Origin: Candidatus Borrarchaeota archaeon
GTDB lineage: Archaea > Asgardarchaeota > Sifarchaeia > Borrarchaeales > Borrarchaeaceae
Assembly: GCA_016840315.1 (NCBI GenBank)
Contig: JAEOSO010000006.1
Span: forward strand, 1-34,117
Reading direction: 5' to 3'
Length of the DNA: 34,117 bases
In this document: in pieces, positions 1 to 8,416 of the stretch
Layout of the letters: each line of letters opens with the position of its first letter
Numbering within the stretch: position 1 is the first letter of the stretch
The notes under the pieces: generated by a model
What the model saw: the letters and a program-made list of their open reading frames with translations, nothing else
Told to the model about the DNA's origin: nothing
Database searches by the model: none
Program-made: the position numbers and the translations under genes

Positions 1-244
1 GAATCTGTGCTGCCTTTTCTATGGCGTCATCAATGGGCACTTTTTTGAGTTTCCCATTTTCTCTTATCATTGGAGCTGTGATTCTGTGAGACACATCATT
101 GGCTGACATGAATTTTGCTGTGCCGAGGACACAGGCGTTTACAGTTTCCACAATTTTGCCTTTTTCTACATATATTTCAATATCGTCGCATAAACATCCA
201 CAAAAAGGACAGATGACGTCTTTTACAACAGTTTGTTTGCTCAT
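1..244 (-). CDS. fwdB: Formylmethanofuran dehydrogenase subunit B, N-terminal part (runs off the left edge)
   Basis: Reverse-strand translation MSKQTVVKDVICPFCGCLCDDIEIYVEKGKIVETVNACVLGTAKFMSANDVSHRITAPMIRENGKLKKVPIDDAIEKAAQI; CPFCGxxCDD start typical of FwdB/FmdB. An in-frame GTG at 254-256 could be an alternative start. Confidence 0.85.
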   Translation of the reverse strand, partial: MSKQTVVKDVICPFCGCLCDDIEIYVEKGKIVETVNACVLGTAKFMSANDVSHRITAPMIRENGKLKKVPIDDAIEKAAQI

Positions 245-253
245 CTTTTGGTT

Positions 254-593
254 CACTGATCCCCCTCAAGGAAACCCCTGCCCTTGAGGGTGGGCAGGAA
301 TTGAGGGTGTTTTTCACTTGTACTAGGGTCTCTCCCCTTTTAAATATATGTTCTGGGATAGAGGTACGTGGTCTAAAGGCACACCTCTCGGAGAAGTGGA
401 AACGGTTAATGACCTCAAGAAGGATGAAGGAGGAAACTGGTATAGCCCGACTCTAGATGAGGATTACTGGGCTGGGCTGCGGTAAACACGCCCATATGGT
501 AGCGTGCGATGAGGTTGAAACTCTTCTGCAAAGAAGAGGACTGAGACCAAGTACAGCTACAAGCCTCACTGCTTTCGCGTGAGGTAGTTTACT
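254..593 (-). mobile_element. ~340-bp protein-less IscB/HEARO-like (IS200/IS605-type) element, copy 1; probably omega-RNA-like on the minus strand
   Basis: Near-identical to 1142-1480. Minus strand begins CTACCTCACGCGAAAGCAGTGAGGCTTG (CCTCAC/GTGAGG hairpin, GAAA loop), the same architecture as the IscB omega-RNA 5' hairpin at 19484. Internal hairpin CTCTTCT/AGAAGAG (521-538). Right-end palindrome CCCTCAA...TTGAGGG. Confidence 0.7.
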
Positions 594-596
594 TCC

Positions 597-1007
597 TCAC
601 TTTTTGAGCGGCATTATTTTTTTCATTAGTGCAGTTGGGGTTAGTACCTTCTCATTTAGAGCAACTTCAATGACGGCTTCGACCCCCTTGTAAGATGGCA
701 TTCCTGTTGAATCAGTCTCCGGATTGACTACCACGTTTGCGTATAGTCCCATTGGAATAAATATAATTCCTCTGTGTGGAGCTTGGGTTGATTCAATTCC
801 GCTTACTAATATTGCTCCATAATCAGTCTTAACTTTCACAGTATCGCCATCGTAAATTCCTAGTTCTTTCATGTCATCCGGATCGATATCACACACAGCC
901 GTGCTAAGAACGTAACCTCTAGTGAGTTTTTCACCCTCTAAACTGACTCCTTGCTCAATAGATCGACCGGTAAGGAGGGTGACCTTTTTTGACTTTTTCA
1001 TTCCCAT
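597..1007 (-). CDS. fwdD: Formylmethanofuran dehydrogenase subunit D (molybdopterin dinucleotide-binding)
   Basis: 136 aa; LLTGRSIEQGVSLEGEKLT...IYDGDTVKVKTDYGAILV...QAPHRGIIFIPMGLYANVVVNPETDSTGMPSYKGV matches the FwdD pattern. Confidence 0.9.
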   Translation of the reverse strand: MGMKKSKKVTLLTGRSIEQGVSLEGEKLTRGYVLSTAVCDIDPDDMKELGIYDGDTVKVKTDYGAILVSGIESTQAPHRGIIFIPMGLYANVVVNPETDSTGMPSYKGVEAVIEVALNEKVLTPTALMKKIMPLKK

Positions 1008-1141
1008 CTCTTTTCACCATTTTCCTACTGGAAATTTAAGAGGATATCTTGAAAACCAATATAGATGAATATTAGATCTAATCAACGAATTTTCAAATAT
1101 TGATCTTTCACTTATATAGAATTTGAAAGTTGTCGAAACTT

Positions 1142-1480
1142 TCATTGATCTCCTCAAGGAAGCCCCTGTCCCTTAGGGTGGGGGGAATTGAGGGTGTTTT
1201 TCACTTGTACTAGAGTCTCTCCACTTTTAAATATATGTTCTGGGATATAGGTAAGTGGTCTCAAGGCACACCTCTCGTAGAAGTGGAAACGGTTAATGAC
1301 CTCAGGAAGGATGAAGGAGTAAACTGGTATAGCCCGACTCTAGATGAGGATTACTGGGCTGGGCTGCGGTAAACACGCCCATGTGGTAGCGTGCGATGAG
1401 GTTGAAACTCTTCTGCAAAGAAGAGGACTGAGACCAAGTACAGCTACAAGCCTCACTGCTTTCGCGTGAGGTAGTTTACT
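1142..1480 (-). mobile_element. ~340-bp protein-less IscB/HEARO-like element, copy 2
   Basis: Direct repeat of 254-593, about a dozen substitutions by eye; same hairpins and same boundary sequences (CTACCTCAC... to ...GAGGAGATCAATGA on the minus strand). Confidence 0.7.
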
Positions 1481-1855
1481 CATCTTTCCATTTAAATTTT
1501 GCTGATTTTAATGTTGTGAATGATACATTTAGAATCTATTGAAAAGAGTCAGTTGATTTTCAAGATGAGAGGCTGAATGTTGTTTTCCATAAATAAAAAT
1601 ATCTTGTTTTTAAGCTAAAGTAGAATTTTTGCCAAAAACACCAGATAAAAAAGAGCACGTGCTTACTAATACCATGTGATGAAAAGTTCAAAGGAGATAA
1701 AGGGAACAGACACTAGATAAACTATATATAACCACTTTATGTATTTCAATGATCTAGTGTCTCAAAATTCATCTCTTGCTGACCCTGTGATCTACTTGAA
1801 CCCTCATCCTATTCTACTAAAGCGGCTGAATGTAAAAATTATAAAGGTAAATGCG

Positions 1856-2316
1856 TGACATCCTCCCCAGCCTTTCGGATGGGGCTTCCAGCTTTCCATT
1901 GTAGTTCTCGCTCCCTCACGGGAGGCGACGCTTCGCCACGTTCACTACAGGTATGGGCTTACGGAAGCTTACCAGGTTGCACACGCTGCTCACCCTTATC
2001 CTGCCCCTTCTTTATCTGCCTGCAGAATGCTATTGATCTTTTACCTGTCTGTCTGACAGGTTAGCACACTGCACACAATAAGGGGATTCTCTTGCCACGC
2101 TGGATAAGACCTCATGCACGGGCTTCCTCACGTTTAGCCCTGTCACTTACTGACTGGTCGCTTACAGGAGGATATACCTCCACCCAGTCGGGCATTACGG
2201 GTACACTCGCCGTACCATCTATAGGTTTCCAAAAAACTATAAAAAGCCATCGGCTTTCATCCCCTCCCTCTCAGAAGGGGACTTCCCGCCGATAAAGTTA
2301 AATATTCAAAAACTGG
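1856..2316 (+). ncRNA. Structured, protein-less HEARO/omega-RNA-like element
   Basis: 5' hairpin CCCCA-g-CC-TTTC-GG-a-TGGGG-CTT like the IscB leader; junction TGTAGT(1900-1905)...ACTACA(1944-1949) enclosing TCCC-TCAC-GGGA and GGCGA-CGCT-TCGCC; ACCTGTC/GACAGGT hairpin; GACTGG...CCAGTC enclosing AGGAGG-ATAT-ACCTCC; terminal ATCGGC...GCCGAT enclosing CCCCT...AGGGG. Confidence 0.6.
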
Positions 2317-2387
2317 TTAAAGGACAGTTGATCGCCTCACTTATAGGTGATTATCGGCTGATTCCTATGATCTTGAGGGATAATATC

Positions 2388-2621
2388 ATGCCTTACGAAA
2401 TTATTATTAATGAAAGGCTGTGTCATGGGTGTAATGACTGTGTTATTGCATGTCCTAAGACCGTATTATGTAGAGATGATCCTGAGAATATGATAATTAT
2501 TGTAAAGTCAGGAAAGGCTCGTATTATGAAATCTGAGTTATGTGATGGATGCGGAATGTGTATTGAGGCATGTCCTGTCAGGGCAGTAAGAATAATTGTC
2601 CCTGCACAAACTGAGGGGTGA
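2388..2621 (+). CDS. 2[4Fe-4S] ferredoxin, FwdG-like
   Basis: MPYEIIINERLCHGCNDCVIACPKT...ELCDGCGMCIEACPVRAV; ATG at 2388 preceded by gaggga. The ORF-track start at 2328 is upstream of this. Confidence 0.75.
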   Translation: MPYEIIINERLCHGCNDCVIACPKTVLCRDDPENMIIIVKSGKARIMKSELCDGCGMCIEACPVRAVRIIVPAQTEG

Positions 2622-2627
2622 TGCATT

Positions 2628-3401
2628 ATGCTACCTTTAGTACGAAAAACAGAGGATCCTGATACGGTCACAGCAGAATTCAAACTGTTGACCGTTGATT
2701 TAAAGCTTCATTATGATAAGAATCGTTGTACTGGATGTGGAACCTGTATTTTAGTTTGCCCCAAAAGCGCTATTGAGAGAGGACCTGTAGGCGCTGCAAT
2801 AAAAAAGTCTGGAGATATTGAATGCCCTCCAGCAATCTTGATCGACGAAAATAAGTGTGTTTACTGTGGTACATGCTCTTATATGTGTCCCTTTTTCGCT
2901 TTGAAGTTAGAAATAAATGGGGAGCAGAAAAATTTACTTGCTGAAAACAAAGCGGTTCCACCATTACCATCAGAGTTTGTAGACTGTGAAAGAAAAGGAA
3001 TCAAGGCACGAAAATTATTCAAGGGCAAAATAAAAATCTACCCCGAGAACTGCCCCGGAGGATGTAGCACATGCGCTGACATTTGTCCCACTGGAGCAAT
3101 CTATGTTCCAATCCCTAAAGAGGGCGGAGAAAGAACACCACGAATTGCGCTAGATGAGGAAAAATGTATCTATTGTGGGGCATGTGTCAATGCTTGTCCA
3201 ACGAAATGTACAATAATGAGAGATGAAGATCAGTGCCTCTTTGAAACTGAATGTCCTATTGTCTGCGTGAATGAATGTCCTATTGAATTACAGCGTGAAG
3301 TCATTTATGATGAAGAAGGGGAATATACGCAATTTTGGCTTGACATAGTAGCGAAATTAAGATCTCCCCTTAAATTCTACGAAAGAATCGAAACTAAGTA
3401 A
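2628..3401 (+). CDS. Polyferredoxin, FwdF-like
   Basis: 257 aa with repeated CxxCxxCxxxC clusters (CTGCGTCILVCP, CVYCGTCSYMCP, CIYCGACVNACP). Confidence 0.75.
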   Translation: MLPLVRKTEDPDTVTAEFKLLTVDLKLHYDKNRCTGCGTCILVCPKSAIERGPVGAAIKKSGDIECPPAILIDENKCVYCGTCSYMCPFFALKLEINGEQKNLLAENKAVPPLPSEFVDCERKGIKARKLFKGKIKIYPENCPGGCSTCADICPTGAIYVPIPKEGGERTPRIALDEEKCIYCGACVNACPTKCTIMRDEDQCLFETECPIVCVNECPIELQREVIYDEEGEYTQFWLDIVAKLRSPLKFYERIETK

Positions 3402-3438
3402 TGAAACTATCAAAGAACATTATGCCACTTTGGAGGTG

Positions 3439-5454
3439 GTGATTAGAACGTCAGAAGAAAAATCTTCTTTAGAAGAAGAAATTCGCATTGGAGTTTTCGT
3501 TTGTGAGTGAGGCTTCCAAATCGCTGCTTATGTCGATGTTCCAACATTGACCGAATATGCTTCAACTTTGCCGAATGTTGCCACTTCAGTAAACAATCTG
3601 TCTCTATGTACAACCGCTGGTGCAGATCTCATAAAAGATAAAATAGTTGTCTATAATTTAAACCGAATTGTTGTTGCTTCCTGTACCCCTAAGACCCATG
3701 AACCTGTTTTCAGAGCCGTGCTCAAGGAACTCGGGATGAGTCCCAGTTATCTTGAATTTGTGAATGTCAGAGAACACGTGGCTTCCGTTCACATGGAAGA
3801 ACCAGAGGATGCTTTAGAAAAAGCAAAAGCGTTACTGCGGGCAGGCGTAGCTCGCGCTGCCACACTTGAGGACGTTCCTCGAAAGGTAGTCGCTGTAAAG
3901 CCGACAGCTCTAGTAATCGGCGGTGGCATCGGAGGATTATCCGCAGCGTTGAACCTAGGTGATGAGGGATTCCAAGTCTATCTGGTTGAAAAAGCGCCCA
4001 GCGTTGGTGGACACATGGCGGGTTTGGATAGAACTTATCCTACAGATGATTGTAGCATCTGAATTCTCGGTCCGGTAATGCTTGAAGTTGACAGACATCC
4101 AAACGTTGAAGTGATGAGTTATTCGGAAGTAAAAAGTGTTTCTGGTGTGATCGGAGACTTCACCGTAATGGTTGAACATAAGCCTAGATATATTGACGAT
4201 GTAAAGTGCAATGGCTGTGGAAACTGCTCAACTGTATGTCCTGTTTACGCTCCTAACGAGTTTGACTGCAATATTGGACCAAGAAAAGCGATCTATAAAC
4301 CATTTGCTCAGGCTGTTCCTAACATCGTTACAATCGATATGGATCACTGCATAAAATGTCGCCTTTGTGTTAAAGCTTGCGAATTAGAAGCAATCAACTT
4401 TGATCAACGACCTAAAGTCACAGAATTGCATATAGGAACAATAATCGTTGCCACTGGATTTGAAGAATATAAGCCGTACGGTATCTATGGCTACGGAGAA
4501 TATGAAAACGTTATAACGCAGAATGAATTCGAGCGCTTATTAGCACCGAATGGACCTACCTTAGGACATTTACGTAGGATTTCCGATGACAAAGCACCGA
4601 AACACATTGCAGTGCTACAATGCGTCGGATCTCGGGATCGAACAAAGAATTTACACTGTTCGGGATACTGTTGCATGGTTGGCATCAAGAACGCGAAATT
4701 GGCAAAGCTGCATGATCCTGATACTGAAATAACAGTTTGTTACATGGATATAAGAGCCGCTGGAAAAGACTTAGAGGAGTACTATACAAGGTCTAGAAAG
4801 CATAAAATCAAGTATTTACGAGGCAACGTTTCAGAGGTAGCAGAAGATCCAGAAACAAAGAATCTAATTCTAACAGTTGAAGACACTTTATCGAATCAGA
4901 TTAAGACGATCGAGGCAGATTTAGTAATTCTTTCTGCAGCTATGGTACCTGGAGAGGGTACGGTGGACATCGCCAATCTCTTGAAACTTGAGAGAAGTCC
5001 AGACGGCTTTATCAAGGAATTCCATAGCCGATTATCACCGATTGACACAAAAGTTCCAGGAATTTACCTGGCAGGCGCCTGTCAAGGCCCAAAATCGGTC
5101 GCCGAAACAGTAGCCTCAGCAAAAGGAGCTGCAGCAGCCGCATCGGGCCCGCTGATTACGCGCAAATACGAGATGGAGTTAATCAAAGCGATTGTAGACG
5201 ATGAACGATGCTCAAGTTGTACGCTTTGTGTCCTTTCATGTCCGTATGATGCTATAACTATGGATGAATCTGGTATCGCGAAAGTAAACGAAGTTGGATG
5301 TAGAGGCTGTGGCACCTGCAGTAGCGTTTGCCTGTCTAGTGCTATCACACTTAGATACTACAGAGATGGGCAATTAGAAGCATATATTGATGCATTATTG
5401 GCACAGGACGTTGTAACAGAAAAAGTCGCTGCGGAGGAAGAAGCAGGAGGTTAG
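3439..5454 (+). CDS. hdrA: HdrA, heterodisulfide reductase FAD/iron-sulfur subunit, with two in-frame UGA (candidate Sec) codons at 3508-3510 and 4060-4062
   Basis: Single reading frame: RIGVFVCE(UGA)GFQIAAYVDVPTLTEYA...YPTDDCSI(UGA)ILGPVMLEVDRHPNVEVMSYSEV...CNGCGNCSTVCP...CIKCRLCVKACE... GTG start (3436 or 3439) is uncertain. Confidence 0.85.
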
Positions 5455-5458
5455 AACA

Positions 5459-5911
5459 ATGGTTCAGGAACAAAAAGTTGAGGCAAAAGAATTCGTACCT
5501 CAGATAGTAGCCTTCGTTTGCTGGAAATGAGGATATGGAGCCGCAGATATAGCAGGAGTCGCAAGAATACAATACCCTGCAACAGTTAAACCGATACGGA
5601 TTCCTTGTGCTGGACGAGTATCTCCTGATCTTATTATCAGGGCATTACGGAAAGGCGCAGACGCTGTATTAGTTGTCGGATGATATCCTGGAGAGTGTGA
5701 CTACGAAATCGGCAATATCGTTGCAGAAAAGCAGATTAACTATCTGAAAAACTTGGCTAAATTAATTGGTTTAGACGAACGTCGCATTCAAATGAGATGG
5801 TGTTCCGCTGCTGAAGGGGAACGATTTGCAAAGATGGCGATAGAAGTGACAAACGAAATCCAAAAATTAGGACCTAATCCACTAAAAAACCGACCTGCTG
5901 CGAAAGAATGA
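5459..5911 (+). CDS. MvhD/VhuD-type electron-transfer subunit (FlpD/MvhD family) with two in-frame UGA codons at 5528-5530 and 5681-5683
   Basis: MVQEQKVEAKEFVPQIVAFVCWK(UGA)GYGAADIAGVARIQYPATVKPIRIPCAGRVSPDLIIRALRKGADAVLVVG(UGA)YPGECDYEIGNIVAEKQINYLKNLAKLIGLDERRIQMRWCSAAEGERFAKMAIEVTNEIQKLGP; SD aggagg at 5445. Absent from the ORF track because of the UGAs. Confidence 0.85.
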
Positions 5912-5999
5912 TACTCATGGAGAAACTTAAGCCATGAGTTAACGCCCCTGCGAGGGGAGCGGCAGATCTATCAATTCTTTCAGGAGAGTTTACATCCAA

Positions 6000-7199
6000 A
6001 TGGAAATCGGAGAATTCTTCGCTGTAAGACCAAAAGAAGGTCTTGAAGAGCTTATGTCCCTTGATATTCGTTTTGGGAATGGTGCAATTCAGGCGATAAT
6101 GAGTTTTATGTTAAAAAATCAAATAGTAGACACCTTTTTATCATTTCAGGAACGAAAGGATCACTTTACTTTAAAACCCGTTCTTGTAGAAGAACCGAAA
6201 GAAATTTTTGATATTTCTCTTTCTCAATTTATTGCTTACAACTTACCTAACATTGATTCTGTTTCTAAGTATGTTGCCTCTAAACTCAATGGGGCAAAAG
6301 ACAAAAAAATAGGGGTTATTGCGCGGCCATGCGATATTAGAGCTTTCATAGAACTGGCAAAACGCGAACAAGTTTCAATTGATAATCTCTTTGTGATTGG
6401 ACTCGAATGTATAGGTCGAATAGACGCTAAGCTCCTTAAAAAAGTGCTTAAAAAAGCTGAAATCGACCTTGAAAGTGTAGTTAATGAGAAAATAAATGAT
6501 GGAAATCTTATATTAGAATTTAATGATGGAACGACACAAAGTTTCAAATTAGGCGAAGAAATTGATATCAGAAGTTACTGTAATCAATGCCCTGAGAAGG
6601 TTCCAAAAGAAAATGTTGCTGATTTAACATTCTGGATTGATCATCCTCTAGAAGGAAATGAAGAGATTTTTGAAATTCGTTCTGCTGAGGGTCAAGAAGT
6701 ATTAGAAAAAGCAGCAACTGAAGTAATAGAAGCAGAAATTCTTTCTGATGAGGATGTACAGCAACTCACAGATTATATTACCTCCTTAGAACAAACTGCG
6801 CTTGAATTACAAGAGGCAGAATTCCAAAAGCTGGATGAAATGACGGATGAAGAGCGCTTTGATTACATTATTTCTAACTTTGAAGAATGCACTTCGTGCA
6901 TGATGTGTATCCGTGCATGCCCTATATGTTACTGCAAAGACTGTAACGTTATACGAAGAAGAAAGGAATTAGATCCTATTATGATTAATCTAACTCGGCT
7001 ATCACATATTGGTGATACATGTGTCGCGTGTGGAAAATGTTCGGAAGTGTGTCCCAAGTCAATCCCACTCTGCATTATATCAAAGAAATTAGTAGAAGAT
7101 TCAAAAGAACTCTGGCCTGGCCACAAGCCTGGTCACAATATAGAGGAAATTCCTCCAAGATCTTGGAAGGGAATGAAAGCAGCAAGTAGTGCTGAATGA
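6000..7199 (+). CDS. Coenzyme F420-reducing hydrogenase/formate dehydrogenase beta subunit-like (FrhB/FdhB family)
   Basis: 399 aa; KKIGVIARPCDIRAFIEL, YCNQCPEKVP, and C-terminal CTSCMMCIRACPICYCKDC / CVACGKCSEVCPKSIPL clusters. Confidence 0.75.
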   Translation: MEIGEFFAVRPKEGLEELMSLDIRFGNGAIQAIMSFMLKNQIVDTFLSFQERKDHFTLKPVLVEEPKEIFDISLSQFIAYNLPNIDSVSKYVASKLNGAKDKKIGVIARPCDIRAFIELAKREQVSIDNLFVIGLECIGRIDAKLLKKVLKKAEIDLESVVNEKINDGNLILEFNDGTTQSFKLGEEIDIRSYCNQCPEKVPKENVADLTFWIDHPLEGNEEIFEIRSAEGQEVLEKAATEVIEAEILSDEDVQQLTDYITSLEQTALELQEAEFQKLDEMTDEERFDYIISNFEECTSCMMCIRACPICYCKDCNVIRRRKELDPIMINLTRLSHIGDTCVACGKCSEVCPKSIPLCIISKKLVEDSKELWPGHKPGHNIEEIPPRSWKGMKAASSAE

Positions 7200-7253
7200 T
7201 AATAAATTGATTCAGAATACTCGATAAACAATCATCATTTATGAGGGTGTAAC

Positions 7254-8405
7254 TTGCAAAAAAGTATGACGGCTGAAGACATAGTTGACTACTGCTATCA
7301 ATGTGGAAAATGTTCAGGAAAATGTCCACTTGGGCATGTTATGAAATCACCTAGAGTCCTGATCCAAGAAATCCTTTTAGGAGAGGATGTAGCAAATTCT
7401 AAAGATATTTGGCGATGTCTAACGTGCAATGAGTGCACAGTTCCTGAGTGTCCAATGTCTATTAATTTTGCTGAATTCATTAGGACAGTACGTACCAATG
7501 CGGTGCGTGAGGGCTATTTAAACTTCAGAGAAACACATCACGAAATTTTTAAAACTGCAACCAGATTGATGGCAAATCCTGATATCAAGCCAAACAAATT
7601 GCTTAACTGGCCAGAGGATGCCAAAATCAGTAAGGAAGGAGAAACTGCTCTCTTTGTTGGTTGTTTAGAGTTTTTTGATAATGTTAGTTATTTTGATGAC
7701 ATGGGTACCAATTATGGTTCAATCTCACCAGACGCTGTCAGAATACTCAACGAATTGGGAGAAATCCCTGTAGTCCTTGAGGACGAGAAATGCTGTGGAC
7801 ATGACGTTTTATGGTCTGGCGATGAAGAAACCTTTCAAAAATTGGCAGAATACAATACAGTTGCCTTTAAGAAAGCTAATGTGAAACGCATTGTGACTAC
7901 CTGCGCAGAATGTTACCGCACGTTAGCCATAGATTATCCGAATTATGTTCCCGATTTTGATTTTGAAATTATTCATCTTTCTGAATTTCTTGCCAAGAAA
8001 ATTGATGAAGGACAATTAGAATTTCCGAGACATTTCAACAGAGTGGTAACCTATCATGATCCATGTCGGCTCGGAAGGCACATGGGTGTCTACGATGCCC
8101 CAAGGAAAGTGATGGAGAACATCCCAGGTCTTACCTTACAAGAGATGAAGAAGAGTAAAGAAAAAGCGCTCTGTTGTGGTGTCAGTTCTTGGCTTAACTG
8201 TGATGATTACGCAAAGGCGATACGAGTAGATAGACTTACCGATGCACAGAACACAGGAGCACAAATATTAGTAAACACATGCCCCAAGTGTGAGATGCAT
8301 TTTAACTGCCTTAAATGCGAAAAGGGAGAGGACAAACCTTTGGATTTCACAAAAATTGAAGTAATGGACTTTGTAACACTTGTTGCAAAAGCTTTAGGTT
8401 TTTAG
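7254..8405 (+). CDS. HdrD-like (fused HdrC+HdrB) protein with CCG domains
   Basis: CYQCGKCSGKCPLG, CLTCNECTVPECP, then CCGHD...TTCAECYRT and YHDPCRLGRHMGVYDAPRKVMENIPG...ALCCGVSSWLNCDD...NTCPKCEMHF. ATG at 7266 is an alternative start. Confidence 0.85.
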   Translation: MQKSMTAEDIVDYCYQCGKCSGKCPLGHVMKSPRVLIQEILLGEDVANSKDIWRCLTCNECTVPECPMSINFAEFIRTVRTNAVREGYLNFRETHHEIFKTATRLMANPDIKPNKLLNWPEDAKISKEGETALFVGCLEFFDNVSYFDDMGTNYGSISPDAVRILNELGEIPVVLEDEKCCGHDVLWSGDEETFQKLAEYNTVAFKKANVKRIVTTCAECYRTLAIDYPNYVPDFDFEIIHLSEFLAKKIDEGQLEFPRHFNRVVTYHDPCRLGRHMGVYDAPRKVMENIPGLTLQEMKKSKEKALCCGVSSWLNCDDYAKAIRVDRLTDAQNTGAQILVNTCPKCEMHFNCLKCEKGEDKPLDFTKIEVMDFVTLVAKALGF

Positions 8406-8416
8406 GAGGCTCATAT

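Noticed and set aside
1855-2295. ORFs 1855-2064 and 2092-2295
   Set aside because: Overlap dense RNA-like helices and read as low-complexity Ser/Pro-rich translations; better explained as non-coding element.
3547-5454. hdrA as a frameshifted/nonsense pseudogene
   Set aside because: Both interruptions are UGA (no UAA/UAG or frameshift) and fall exactly at conserved Cys positions; the frame is otherwise intact.
5459-5911. UGA reassigned to Trp in this organism
   Set aside because: UGG is used for Trp throughout, other genes end naturally at UGA (e.g. cdhD, fwdD), and homologous positions are Cys, not Trp.
5914-5970. Calling the post-vhuD hairpins a confirmed SECIS
   Set aside because: They lack the full GAA/A internal loop plus GC stem arrangement by eye, so kept only as a candidate.
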